From Paracoccaceae bacterium (GTDB taxonomy: Bacteria; Pseudomonadota; Alphaproteobacteria; Rhodobacterales; Rhodobacteraceae): 47,891 bases of DNA. Of the stretch, positions 32,603 through 40,938 are shown piece by piece; position 1 is the first letter of the stretch, and every line of letters starts with the position of its first letter. The notes beneath the pieces are model-generated. The model had not been told where the DNA came from, ran no database searches, and worked only from the letters and a program-made list of their open reading frames with translations. The stretch lies in NCBI GenBank assembly GCA_007123625.1, contig SKKS01000294.1:1-47891 (forward strand), read 5' to 3'. The position numbers and the translations under genes are program-made.

Positions 32603-34861
32603 ATGCGTATTGTCATTGTCGAAGATCACCCGATGGTCAGGGAAATCCTGGTCTCGGCGCTTGGGGGCACCCGGGGGTATCGGGTCGCGGGGTACGATAC
32701 TGCGGCGGCGGGCATCGCAGCCTGTCTGGACGGTGCGGACCTGGCGGTTTTCGACCACCGGCTGCCCGACATGACCGGCACCGAAGCGGTGCGCCACCTG
32801 CGTGCCGATCCCATGACCGAGCATCTTCCGGTGATCGTGGTAACCGGCGATGATGATGGCGCAACGCGGTTGAACGCCATCAGCGCCGGGGCGACCGAAT
32901 TCCTGACCAAGCCGGTGAATATCGACGAGTTGCGGCTGCGGGTCCGGAACCTGCTGGCCCTGCAACAAGCGCAGAAGAACGCCAATGATCGCGGCAACCT
33001 GTTGGAAACCCTGATTTCAGGGTCCGACGCCCGAATCGCTGTCGCGGATGCGGGGGCGCCCGAACGGCCGGTCTTGTATGTCAGCACTGCATTGCAGACC
33101 ATGCTTGGCATGGGTCCGGTGGACATGGGGCGCGATGCCGCCGCGTTTCTGGGGCTGAATTCGGATCCTTCGGAAGACCGCGACCAACTGCAAAAGGCGA
33201 TCCGCGCCTGTCAGCCGGGTCGTTTTGTCGTGCGCTGCACGCAACGCGGCGGCCCTGCGTTCTGGAACGCAGTCACACTGCACCCCGTGCCTGCCGCCGG
33301 GGCACAGGCGCGGTTCCTTGTGGCCAGCCACCAGAACATCAGCGAAGTTGTGGAAATGCGCGCCGATCTGAACCGGGTCGAGGGACGGCTTTCCGCCATT
33401 GCCAGGATCAGCGGCGCGTGGTTCTTCGAACTCGACGCGCATCTGTGCCTGTCCTATGTCTCCGAAAGCATGGCGAATGCGTTCTCGGTGGAGGTCGCGA
33501 CCATTCTGGGCCGCCATATCGACATGCTTGGCATACGCCTTCAGGACCCTGCGCTGCGGCATCAGCCGCTGAGCGCGTTGCTGAAGGGGCAGGATACGCG
33601 CCAGCTCGATGCGCTGATGAGCTTCAAACTGCCGAACGGGACAATCCGGGCGGTACAGGTTTCCATGGTGCCCTTCCTGGACGAGGCGGGCGGCTTTGCC
33701 GGCTTCCGCGGCTATGCGGGCGATGTCAGCGCGCTGGCCGAGGCGCGCGACCAGGCCGAGCGTGCCAGCAAGGCAAAATCTGCGTTTCTGGCAACCATGA
33801 GCCACGAAATGCGCACGCCTCTGACGGCAATCCTGGGTATGTCGGAGGTCATGGCACAGTCAGTCGCTTCCGTGCAGCAGCGGGAGCATCTGGGCATGAT
33901 CACCGATGCCGCACACGAACTGACCACCGTGCTGGGCGATGTGCTGGATGTGGCGCGGCTGGACGATGGCCCATTGCAGCTGCCCGAGGCGCCGTTCGAC
34001 CCGCGCGAAACTTGGGCGAATGCAACGGCGCCACACGCTTCCCTTGCACGCGGCAAGGCGCTGGACGTGCAGATCAGCACGATCGGCGATGACGCGGCGC
34101 CGCGTCTGGGCGACGCGCCGCGCGTGGAACAGCTTCTGCGTCACCTGCTGTCGAATGCGGTCAAGTTTACCGACACGGGCCGGATCACCGCCCGGATGGA
34201 CCTTACCGACCCGGACCGGATAGCCTTTTGCATTTCCGACACCGGGGTCGGCATGGCGGCACACCAGATCGCACAGGCATTCGAACCATTCCGCCAGCTT
34301 GATGACGGAATCGCACGCCGCTTCGGCGGCAGCGGCGTGGGGCTGAGCATCGCGCGCTGGCTTGCGCAGTCCATGCAGGGCAGTCTGGAACTGACATCGT
34401 CCTCCGGTCAGGGAACGACCGTTGACCTGGTACTCCCGCTGAAGCGGGCGATGCCAGTCAATGCGGGACAAAGGGCGCTCGCAGATCTTGGGGGGCTTGC
34501 GGTTCTGGTCGCAGATGACAGCACCGCGAACCGCCGCTTGCTGGACCTGATCCTGTCGGGCATGCAGGCGCGGGTGACCCTTTGCCCCGACGGCGCATCG
34601 GCGCTGGACGCCTGGAAGGGGACCGAGTTCGATCTGCTTCTGCTCGACATCAACATGCCGTTCATGGCCGGCACGGACCTGATGCGCGAAATCCGCAGGC
34701 TGGAGTCCGAGGCCCGCAAGGACCCCGTGCCCGCCGTTGCCGTCACCGCCAATGCCATGCCCGAACAGGTGCGCGAATACTTGGCGGCCGGGTTCGACGG
34801 GTGCATCGCCAAGCCGTTCACATCGGGCAACCTGAAGAAAGCGCTGGCCGATCTGAACTGA
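32603..34861 (+). CDS. Soluble hybrid kinase: receiver-PAS-HisKA-HATPase-receiver
   Basis: Predicted 752 residues, no membrane segment. The N-terminal receiver (1-120) has 'IVEDH', Asp51 ('VFDHRLPDMTG'), Thr81 and Lys103. It is followed by two PAS-like regions (about 135-250 and 265-380), then His401 ('FLATMSHEMRTPLTAILG'), Asn518 ('HLLSNAVKF'), 'SDTGVGM' and 'GGSGVGLSIA'. The C-terminal receiver (about 630-750) has 'VADDS' and Asp682 ('LLLLDINMPFMAG') with 'KPF'. All phosphorelay residues are intact. It stands alone between the flgP-operon terminator and a convergent gene with no gap at its 3' end. Its position suggests a motility-related signal, but the input and output partners cannot be read from sequence. 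Confidence 0.9.
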   Translation: MRIVIVEDHPMVREILVSALGGTRGYRVAGYDTAAAGIAACLDGADLAVFDHRLPDMTGTEAVRHLRADPMTEHLPVIVVTGDDDGATRLNAISAGATEFLTKPVNIDELRLRVRNLLALQQAQKNANDRGNLLETLISGSDARIAVADAGAPERPVLYVSTALQTMLGMGPVDMGRDAAAFLGLNSDPSEDRDQLQKAIRACQPGRFVVRCTQRGGPAFWNAVTLHPVPAAGAQARFLVASHQNISEVVEMRADLNRVEGRLSAIARISGAWFFELDAHLCLSYVSESMANAFSVEVATILGRHIDMLGIRLQDPALRHQPLSALLKGQDTRQLDALMSFKLPNGTIRAVQVSMVPFLDEAGGFAGFRGYAGDVSALAEARDQAERASKAKSAFLATMSHEMRTPLTAILGMSEVMAQSVASVQQREHLGMITDAAHELTTVLGDVLDVARLDDGPLQLPEAPFDPRETWANATAPHASLARGKALDVQISTIGDDAAPRLGDAPRVEQLLRHLLSNAVKFTDTGRITARMDLTDPDRIAFCISDTGVGMAAHQIAQAFEPFRQLDDGIARRFGGSGVGLSIARWLAQSMQGSLELTSSSGQGTTVDLVLPLKRAMPVNAGQRALADLGGLAVLVADDSTANRRLLDLILSGMQARVTLCPDGASALDAWKGTEFDLLLLDINMPFMAGTDLMREIRRLESEARKDPVPAVAVTANAMPEQVREYLAAGFDGCIAKPFTSGNLKKALADLN

Positions 34862-35539
34862 TCACTTGCCGGGCGCCTGCATGTCGGGGCTGGGCGGCGC
34901 CTCCATAGATGCCATCACGCCGCATGAAGGGGGCCTGCCTGTCTCCGCAGCCGCGCACCAGGTGGCAAAGGCCTCGAGCGCATGCGCTTCGACGCGGGAA
35001 AGGTCATCGCGAGACATGCGGGCGCGTGTTTCCGCCCGCGCACGCGCGGCGCCGGGCGCATCGAGCGCCGCTGCGATATCCTGCCAGGCGTGGGCCGCCA
35101 GCAGATCGGGTTCGGGACGGATCAGCGCCACCACGATTGCAAGACCCAGCATCGCATCGGCGGAACCGGCGGCGGCGGCGGGTGTCAGGTTTTCTTCAAG
35201 CCTTTGCGCCAATCCGGTGCGGTCCGGCACAGCCAGATCCGCCAGCAACAGATCCGCCAGCGGCGCGGCCTCATCCAGCCCGGACAGAAACGCGTGCATC
35301 GCCCAGAACGACGCCTCGGCCTTGCTGCGGGGCACCCCCTGTCCCAGCGCGAAAAGTACCGCCAGATTGTGCGCGGCGATCGCGTCACCGTCTTGCGCCA
35401 GCGCATGAAACCCCGCCGCCGCCTGCGCATGACGCCCTGCGGCAGCATCCGACATCGCCTGCGCAAACGGGTCCGCACGTGACGGACCGGCGGCAAGGGC
35501 CGCGCAGAATACCGCAAGGGCCACGGCCAGATACCTCAC
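34862..35539 (-). CDS. Secreted Sel1-repeat-like protein
   Basis: Predicted 225 residues from GTG 35539, whose bases overlap the stop of the upstream gene (GTGA); GGGGAA lies just before it. Sec signal peptide (VRYLAVALAVFCAALAAGPSRA). The mature protein has a Sel1-type repeat: 'GRHAQAAAGFHALAQDGDAIAAHNLAVLFALGQGVPRSKAEASFWAMHAFLSG', then further alpha-helical hairpins ('GSADAMLGLAIVVAL'). Sel1/TPR-like proteins are protein-protein scaffolds. From memory a Sel1-type motility protein has been described in R. sphaeroides, which makes a motor-associated periplasmic scaffold a reasonable guess. Translationally coupled to the 133-residue gene before it. Confidence 0.72.
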   Translation of the reverse strand: MRYLAVALAVFCAALAAGPSRADPFAQAMSDAAAGRHAQAAAGFHALAQDGDAIAAHNLAVLFALGQGVPRSKAEASFWAMHAFLSGLDEAAPLADLLLADLAVPDRTGLAQRLEENLTPAAAAGSADAMLGLAIVVALIRPEPDLLAAHAWQDIAAALDAPGAARARAETRARMSRDDLSRVEAHALEAFATWCAAAETGRPPSCGVMASMEAPPSPDMQAPGK

Positions 35540-35937
35540 TTCCCCGCCACCATGACAAGCTGCAGATACAACAGGCGCCGCATCTGCGTGCTTCCCTGCT
35601 GGCGTTCCTGCACGATCACCATCGGGCGCGTCTGGCCTTTGGTTACGACCTCGATCCGGATTGTGGCAGGCAGTTCGATCCGGTGCTGCGCCAGGGTCCC
35701 GTCCGGGTCCGCGCAAAACCGGGTCCTGAAATCGGCGTCGATCCAGCAACGTGCCAGCGCCCGACCCAGGATATCGGGCAGGTAGCGCTCCACTTCGGCG
35801 CGGCTTTCCAGCCGCGTCGCCCCTGCCGACAGTGCATAGGGATCCACCCCGGCGCGAGGTCCAGGTTGCGGGCCGGAGCGGCGCGCGGGCAGCTTGCCGT
35901 GAAAGGGCACAAGCGCCGTATTTGGTCGATATGACAT
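35536..35937 (-). CDS. Small protein with an NHLP/nitrile-hydratase-alpha-like segment
   Basis: Predicted 133 residues from ATG 35937 (GGAG about 8 bases upstream; the frame extends further but lacks a good site). The segment 'LARCWIDADFRTRFCADPDGTLAQHRIELPATIRIEVVTKGQTRPMVIV' closely follows the pattern of NHLP-type leader domains and nitrile hydratase alpha subunits: W-x-D-x-x-F-R/K, then ADPxxxLAxxxIxLPxxIxIxVV. No RiPP cyclase or peptidase/transporter gene is nearby, so a precursor-peptide role is unlikely. No signal peptide. It overlaps the secreted Sel1-like gene by four bases, so the two probably work together. Function unknown. Confidence 0.65.
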   Translation of the reverse strand: MSYRPNTALVPFHGKLPARRSGPQPGPRAGVDPYALSAGATRLESRAEVERYLPDILGRALARCWIDADFRTRFCADPDGTLAQHRIELPATIRIEVVTKGQTRPMVIVQERQQGSTQMRRLLYLQLVMVAGK

Positions 35938-36141
35938 CAAGGGCTCCGTCCGGGGCATGCGGCGTCTGTCGAAGCGTAGAACGGCACTGGATGCGCCCGG
36001 TTTAGCCATCGACGAAAGTATGTGTTCCGCAGACCATCGTTTCGCGGGTCGCCGATAGTGGATGACGCTTATCCGTCAGTGCTGTTGTACGCACGCGTCC
36101 CCCCGGGGAAACATGACGGAACGGATTTCAAGGATAAGAAC

Positions 36142-37269
36142 ATGGTCAAGCATTTCATCCCCCAGCCCGCGCATCCCTCGGCCAGCGCCGAACCCGCAGC
36201 GGACGCGGGCCGCGCGCAACTGCTGCTGGACCGGCTGATACCCGGAAATGCCGCGCCGATGCAGGCGATGAAGCGGATGATCACCATGCTTGCCCCCACC
36301 GCCGCGCCGGTTCTGGTGCAAGGGCCAAGCGGCGCGGGCAAGGAACTTGTCGCGCAGGCACTGCACAGGCTGTCGGGGCGGCAGGGCCAGATCGTGGCGG
36401 TCAATTGCGCCGCAATTCCCGCCGACCTTCTGGAAGGCGAATTCTTTGGCGCAGAGCGCGGCGCCTATACCGGTGCCGACCGTACGCGCGAGGGGCTGAT
36501 CGAACAGGCGCACGGCGGCACCCTGTTCCTGGATGAGATCGGCGATCTGCCGCTGGGCATGCAGGCCAAGCTGTTGCGGGTGCTGGAAACGCGCACTGTG
36601 CGCAGGCTGGGAGGTGCCGCGTCGGTGCAGCTGGATTTCCGTCTGGTCGCCGCCACGCACCGCGATCTGGCCGCGATGGTCACTGAGGGCACGTTTCGCG
36701 AGGATCTGTATTTCCGGCTTTCGGTGTTTCCGCTCAGGGTGCCGCCGCTTGCCGAACGGCTGGATGATCTGCCGCTGATCATGCAACACCTGCTGGATGC
36801 CGAAGCGCAAGGGCGCCTTGATGTGGCGCAGCCGGTGTTCGACGGCTCGGCCTTGCGCGCCCTTGCGGCGCACCCGTGGTCAGGCAATGTGCGCGAGCTG
36901 AGAACCGTGGTGCAGCGCGCCTGCATGCTGTTTCCAGGGCGCAAGGTCGGCGCGCGCGAAGTGGCCGAGAACCTGCTCCGCTTTGCCTGCCCCGCCGCAG
37001 AAAACCCCGCCTGGCCCGAAGCGCCGCTGCCGAAGGATCCGGCGCTGGACGACCCCGCGCGCTTTGCCGCAGTGTTCGAACAAGGCACAGGCCGGATCGA
37101 CCTGCGCGGCTATTTGCGCGATATCGAGGTCGTGATGATCACCGCCGCGCTGGACGCGCAGCACGGCTGCGTCAGCCGGACCGCAGACACGCTTGGCCTG
37201 CGTCGGACCACATTGATCGAGAAGATGCGCAAGTACGGGCTGGGCCGCCAGGTGTCATTTCTGCCTTGA
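36142..37269 (+). CDS. Sigma-54-dependent transcriptional activator, FleQ/FleT type
   Basis: Predicted 375 residues from ATG 36142. The AAA+ domain starts almost at once (about residue 35), so there is no N-terminal receiver or other sensory domain. Walker A GPSGAGKE (61-68), the sigma-54 contact loop as GAYTGA (107-112, usual form GAFTGA), Walker B GTLFLDEIGDL (126-136), and 'FREDLYFRLSVFPLRVPPLAERLDDL' are present. The C-terminus has a Fis-type DNA-binding helix-turn-helix, 'GCVSRTADTLGLRRTTLIEKMRKYGL'. It should activate RpoN holoenzyme at the sigma-54 promoters in this window. In R. sphaeroides two such proteins, FleQ and FleT, act together; only one is in this window, and I cannot say which it matches. 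Its 3' end overlaps fliD by 15 bases. Confidence 0.9.
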   Translation: MVKHFIPQPAHPSASAEPAADAGRAQLLLDRLIPGNAAPMQAMKRMITMLAPTAAPVLVQGPSGAGKELVAQALHRLSGRQGQIVAVNCAAIPADLLEGEFFGAERGAYTGADRTREGLIEQAHGGTLFLDEIGDLPLGMQAKLLRVLETRTVRRLGGAASVQLDFRLVAATHRDLAAMVTEGTFREDLYFRLSVFPLRVPPLAERLDDLPLIMQHLLDAEAQGRLDVAQPVFDGSALRALAAHPWSGNVRELRTVVQRACMLFPGRKVGAREVAENLLRFACPAAENPAWPEAPLPKDPALDDPARFAAVFEQGTGRIDLRGYLRDIEVVMITAALDAQHGCVSRTADTLGLRRTTLIEKMRKYGLGRQVSFLP

Positions 37270-38883
37270 CCACATGTCGACCAGGTTTTGCAGGTAGCTT
37301 GCGGTCGAGTTCATCTGCGACACCGCCTGCTCCATCGCCGCAAAGCGTGACAGATAGCGCTTCTCGACGAGCGCGGCGCGGGTTTCCAGCATCTCGATGC
37401 GTTCGGCCCGTTGCGTATTCTGGCGGTCGATATCGTTTTCGCGCCGTCCGATCAGCCCCGCACCAGACACCGCGTCGTCGAGCAGGATCGCCAGCGATTC
37501 CGCAAAGCTGCGGCCGAAACGGACAGTATCGGAGGTCAGATCGGGTGGCGTGATAACGGACAGCCCGCGTGCCGGACCAGCCAGGACCGTGTGGCCCAAG
37601 CGCCCGTCGCGGAGCTGGAACCCGGACATGCGGAATCCGTCCAGCGTGGCATTGCCTGCCGCATCGCGTTCAAAGCGCAAGTCACCTGCCTGCAATCCCA
37701 CCGCCGGGGTGCCCGTCACCTCGGCCCGGCCCGAAAGCGCGCGCAGCTTGTTGTCGAACAGCGCATCGAAGTCCGATGCGCGCGTCGCGAATGTGCGGTC
37801 AAAAGCGGGCGGATCAAAGCGCAGACTGCCATTGCGTTCAGTGGCAATGCCCAGTTCGGCCAGCGATATGGGCCGGTTTGCAAATCCCGCGATCGGCTGC
37901 GCGATCAGACGACGCAGCGCCCCTTCGAGTGCCTGAAGATTGCGCTCGCCTGCGAGCTCGCCCGCCGCACCGTCACTGCCACCGGTGCGGGTGAGACCGC
38001 GCAGCAGACCCAGCGTGTCATTCAACCCCGCAATCAGCGTCTGCACATTCTCGCGCGCGGCGCTGCCATTGCGGTCAACCCTGAGCGTGCCGCTTGTCGC
38101 CGCCAGCAATGACACCTCGACCCCGGGCAGTATGTCGCTGATCTGGTTCGAGGGCCGCGTGACCGCGATGCCATTGACCCAGAATTGCGCATCCCCAGCG
38201 GCCTGCACCTGCCGCGCGGCGTTCGCGGTCGTGGTATCGAACGCTGCAAGCGACAGACCTTCTCCACCTGCGTCCTGCGCCCGAAGCCGCAGCGCATTCT
38301 GTGCGCCGGTATCGGTAAGCACACCAAGCGAGACCGTGCCATCGCCCTTGTCAAGGATCTGCGCGGTGACGCCAGGCAGACGGTTCAGGGTTTCGGCAAG
38401 CCCCTGCAAGGTGCTTCCGGGACCAAGAGTCAGGGTCAGGGAATCGCGCGCGGCATTCACCGCGAAATCATCGCCCGACCATGCCCCGAATTCCAGGGTC
38501 AGGTCGCCCGCAGCGAGCGTCTGCGTGCCCGAGGTGAAGCCTGCGAATTCCAGAACCTGTGGCCGCGCCAGGCTGGCCACATCCAGCGACACGCTCCCGG
38601 TCACAAGCGCCGCACGGTCCGTGACCCGTGGCGCCAGCGCGGCGGTATCCGTCTCGACCGTCAGGACAGGGTTGCCCGCGGCCTGGACAAGGGTCGCCCC
38701 AAGCGCGTCGAACTGCGCGCGGACCTGCGCCATCCCCGACAGGCGAAGGCTGTCATTCTCTTGCGCGCGTTGCAGCCGGTCGATCTGCGGCGCCGTTTCC
38801 GACGAAGCAAGTGTCTGGGCCAGTTCGCGCAGGTTCAGACCGGTTCCGCCCTTGTTGAGGGTGCTCAGCAAATCGGGTGTCAT
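37255..38883 (-). CDS. fliD: Flagellar filament cap protein FliD (HAP2)
   Basis: Predicted 542 residues from ATG 38883, chosen because AAGGAGG lies seven bases upstream; an ATG five codons earlier overlaps that site. The N-terminal coil 'LNLRELAQTLASSETAPQIDRLQRAQENDSLRLSGMAQVRAQFDAL' and C-terminal 'RIEMLETRAALVEKRYLSRFAAMEQAVSQMNSTASYLQNLVDMW' are the typical FliD termini; the latter has the motif 'RxxxQFxAMexxvsxmnsq..yL'. FliD caps the growing filament. It ends the motA-motB-fliD operon. A FliD gene is unusual for classical alphaproteobacterial flagella but expected with FliS in a Fla1-type system. Confidence 0.9.
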   Translation of the reverse strand: MTPDLLSTLNKGGTGLNLRELAQTLASSETAPQIDRLQRAQENDSLRLSGMAQVRAQFDALGATLVQAAGNPVLTVETDTAALAPRVTDRAALVTGSVSLDVASLARPQVLEFAGFTSGTQTLAAGDLTLEFGAWSGDDFAVNAARDSLTLTLGPGSTLQGLAETLNRLPGVTAQILDKGDGTVSLGVLTDTGAQNALRLRAQDAGGEGLSLAAFDTTTANAARQVQAAGDAQFWVNGIAVTRPSNQISDILPGVEVSLLAATSGTLRVDRNGSAARENVQTLIAGLNDTLGLLRGLTRTGGSDGAAGELAGERNLQALEGALRRLIAQPIAGFANRPISLAELGIATERNGSLRFDPPAFDRTFATRASDFDALFDNKLRALSGRAEVTGTPAVGLQAGDLRFERDAAGNATLDGFRMSGFQLRDGRLGHTVLAGPARGLSVITPPDLTSDTVRFGRSFAESLAILLDDAVSGAGLIGRRENDIDRQNTQRAERIEMLETRAALVEKRYLSRFAAMEQAVSQMNSTASYLQNLVDMWSRQK

Positions 38884-38927
38884 GGCGGCCTCCTTCATGG
38901 CGCTTAACGGCAGGCGCCGCAGGAATG

Positions 38928-40019
38928 TTAGCCACCGCGTGCCGCATTGCCGTATTCGAACAGGATCTCGATCCGGCGATTGGCCTCGCGGCCCGCTTCG
39001 GTGTCATTCGAAGCAACCGGGGCCGATTCACCCCGGCTGACGGCAACAAGGTCGGACGGGTCCACCAGCCCGCTGGCGCCCAGTTCACGCACCACGGACG
39101 AAGCCCGCGCCGCAGCCAGCCCCCAGTTGTCAGTAAATTGCCCGCCCGAAAGCGGCACCGAATCCGTGTGTCCGGTGACCGTGACCTGTGCTTCGGAGCC
39201 GACGCCGCTCTGGGCGATGCGCAACATGATCTCCTCGGCCTCGCGGGTCAGATCGGCCGACCCCGACCGGAACGCCCCGCCTGCGCCCACGGTGACAACG
39301 ACTTTGTCTTCGTTCCTTTCCACATCCACCAGACCCTGTGCCTGCAGTTCGCGCAAGGCCACGCGCAGCCGGGCATCGGCAATCGCGGCACGGGCCTGTG
39401 CATCGCGTCCCGCATCGCCAGGGCCGGCCTGTGCCTCCGGGTCCGCGCCTTGCCTTGCATCGTCGCCTTGTTGGCCGGTTGCGTCCTTCGGCGACAGGCC
39501 CGCGAAATCTCCGACGGCCTCTGACAGCGCTTGCGCCAGATCGGCCACGCCTGCGCCTTCGGGCAAGCGCAACGATACCAGCCCATCAGCGTTGGAAAGC
39601 GTCATTTCCCCCTGCGCCATCGCATCGGACAGGATATCAGCCAGTTTCTCGAGCATTTCCGCCTGTGCGCCGGCATTGTCTTGCGGATCGTCAGCATCAT
39701 GCGGAGAAGGTGGCGCCGATGCGGGCCGAAAATCCATCTCGATCAATGTCGTGCTGTCGGGGTGCGGCAGGATCTCGACGATCGTACTTCCGAAATGTTC
39801 GCGCAGGGCACCGGTCATCTTCTTGAAGGACACTTCGTCGAAATTCGCGAAGGCAATGATCAGCACGAAGAATGCCATCAGCAGCGTGGCCATGTCGGCG
39901 AATGTCGCCATCCACGCAGGGGCGCCCACAGGCGGGCAGCGGGGGCAATCCTCGTCCTCGTCCTCGTCATCCTCGACAAAGATGGGAACGACCTTGCGGG
40001 CTTTGCTCTTGGCGGCCAT
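38928..40019 (-). CDS. motB: Flagellar stator protein MotB, PomB-like
   Basis: Predicted 363 residues from ATG 40019 (AGGAG upstream). The N-terminus has an acidic stretch followed by CPRCPPVG, then the membrane helix with ion-carrying Asp42, 'PAWMATFADMATLLMAFFVLIIAFANFDEVSF'. The acidic run plus Cys-Pro-Pro-Gly-like segment plus W-x-x-TFAD start is the PomB pattern rather than E. coli MotB (W-K-x-A-Y-A-D-F). The C-terminal OmpA-like peptidoglycan-binding domain has 'VTVTGHTDSVPLSGGQFTDNWGLAAARASSVVRELGASG' and 'ANRRIEILFEY'. It anchors the stator to the cell wall. The linker between is longer and more polar than usual. Preceded by motA with a 13-base gap. Confidence 0.93.
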   Translation of the reverse strand: MAAKSKARKVVPIFVEDDEDEDEDCPRCPPVGAPAWMATFADMATLLMAFFVLIIAFANFDEVSFKKMTGALREHFGSTIVEILPHPDSTTLIEMDFRPASAPPSPHDADDPQDNAGAQAEMLEKLADILSDAMAQGEMTLSNADGLVSLRLPEGAGVADLAQALSEAVGDFAGLSPKDATGQQGDDARQGADPEAQAGPGDAGRDAQARAAIADARLRVALRELQAQGLVDVERNEDKVVVTVGAGGAFRSGSADLTREAEEIMLRIAQSGVGSEAQVTVTGHTDSVPLSGGQFTDNWGLAAARASSVVRELGASGLVDPSDLVAVSRGESAPVASNDTEAGREANRRIEILFEYGNAARGG

Positions 40020-40032
40020 GGCGGTACTCCTG

Positions 40033-40797
40033 TCACGCAGCGGCGCGCAGTTTGTCCTGCGCGGCAGGATCCAGCGCAGCCGCAAGCTGGTCTTCCACCA
40101 GCCGCGGGCTTTCACCGCGCACAATCCCGCGCAGGCCTTCGATCACGAGCATGCGGTATTCGACCTCGGCCTCGCTGCGTTGCTCCATCTTGGTCAGGGC
40201 CGGGCCGAACAGGACGTTGGCCAGAAACGCCCCGTAAAGCGTGGTCAGCAGCGCAATCGCCATCGCCGGGCCTATGGCCGTGACATCCGACATGTTGCGC
40301 AGCATCAGCACCAGTCCGATCAGCGTGCCGATCATGCCGAATGCCGGGCCGATATCGACCCAGGCCTTGACCGCGCGCTGGGTGACGTAGTGACGCGTCT
40401 TCATGGCCTTCACGTCCTGCTTGAGCTGCTTGACCAGCTTTGCCTCGTCCGCCCCGTCGATCAGCATCTGCAGGCCCCGCTCGAAAAACTTGTCGGGTAC
40501 TTGCTGTCCCTCGAGCGCCATCATCCCGTCCTTGCGGGCCAAGGTGGCCAGTTCGACCATGCGCGGCACAAGGTCTTCAACCTTGAGCGTAAAGGGTTTG
40601 AACACCAGCATCATCGCCTTGAAGCTGCGCCCGAAAACCGCCAGCGACGTGGTGGCCAACGCCGCAAACCCGGTGCCGCCAAAGACGATGAGAATGGAAG
40701 GAACATCGATGAATGGCCCCAGGCCACCCGCCACGATCATCGCGCCGATGACCATGCCGATCGCCCCGACATATCCGATTATGGTCGCCAGATCCAT
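40033..40797 (-). CDS. motA: Flagellar stator protein MotA, PomA-like
   Basis: Predicted 254 residues with four membrane helices. The N-terminus 'MDLATIIGYVGAIGMVIGAM', 'IDVPSILIVFGGTGF' and the helix 3-4 region 'DIGPAFGMIGTLIGLVLMLRNMSDVTAIGPAMAIALLTTLYGAFLANVLFGP' follow the Vibrio PomA pattern residue for residue in many places. The protein is about 254 residues, as in PomA, not about 295 as in E. coli MotA. It forms the ion channel and torque unit with MotB. First gene of motA-motB-fliD; AGGGGG lies upstream of the ATG and a perfect sigma-54 promoter match 39 bases upstream. The coupling ion cannot be proven from sequence. Confidence 0.94.
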   Translation of the reverse strand: MDLATIIGYVGAIGMVIGAMIVAGGLGPFIDVPSILIVFGGTGFAALATTSLAVFGRSFKAMMLVFKPFTLKVEDLVPRMVELATLARKDGMMALEGQQVPDKFFERGLQMLIDGADEAKLVKQLKQDVKAMKTRHYVTQRAVKAWVDIGPAFGMIGTLIGLVLMLRNMSDVTAIGPAMAIALLTTLYGAFLANVLFGPALTKMEQRSEAEVEYRMLVIEGLRGIVRGESPRLVEDQLAAALDPAAQDKLRAAA

Positions 40798-40835
40798 CTT
40801 GCCCCCTGCAGGTCGCTGTCCATGCGGAAAGGGGG

Positions 40836-40851
40836 TGCAAGCCGCGTGCCA
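40836..40851 (-). promoter_or_regulatory. Sigma-54 promoter for motA-motB-fliD
   Basis: On the minus strand TGGCACGCGGCTTGCA matches all 12 fixed positions of TGGCACG-N4-TTGCA. Predicted transcription start near 40825, 28 bases before the motA ATG. Confidence 0.9.
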
Positions 40852-40865
40852 TTCGGGTTGCGGAC

Positions 40866-40891
40866 TAAACTTTTTCGCGGGCTGCCGTTCT
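40866..40891 (+). promoter_or_regulatory. Sigma-28 (FliA) type promoter of fliC
   Basis: TAAACTTT (one mismatch to TAAAGTTT) is followed after 10 bases by GCCGTTCT (first four bases match GCCGATAA). The spacer is one base shorter than the usual 11. A transcription start near 40898-40900 would leave a leader of about 40 bases containing AAGGAG before fliC. Flagellin is the classical FliA target. Confidence 0.65.
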
Positions 40892-40938
40892 GATGCTCAG
40901 GCGCTGCAAGGCGCAGGCCTTTCAGAAGGAGCTTCGAA

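Noticed and set aside
35536..35937. RiPP precursor peptide (NHLP-type) interpretation of the 133-residue gene
   Set aside because: No core peptide after the leader-like segment, no cyclodehydratase, radical SAM, peptidase or exporter gene nearby.
35992..36008. Sigma-54-like site on the minus strand before the 133-residue gene
   Set aside because: GG and GC elements are one base too far apart (17-base site); sigma-54 spacing is strict and flanking matches are poor.
36051..36058. GCCGATAG resembling a sigma-28 -10 box before the sigma-54 activator gene
   Set aside because: No TAAA-type -35 element at the right distance (the bases there are GACC).
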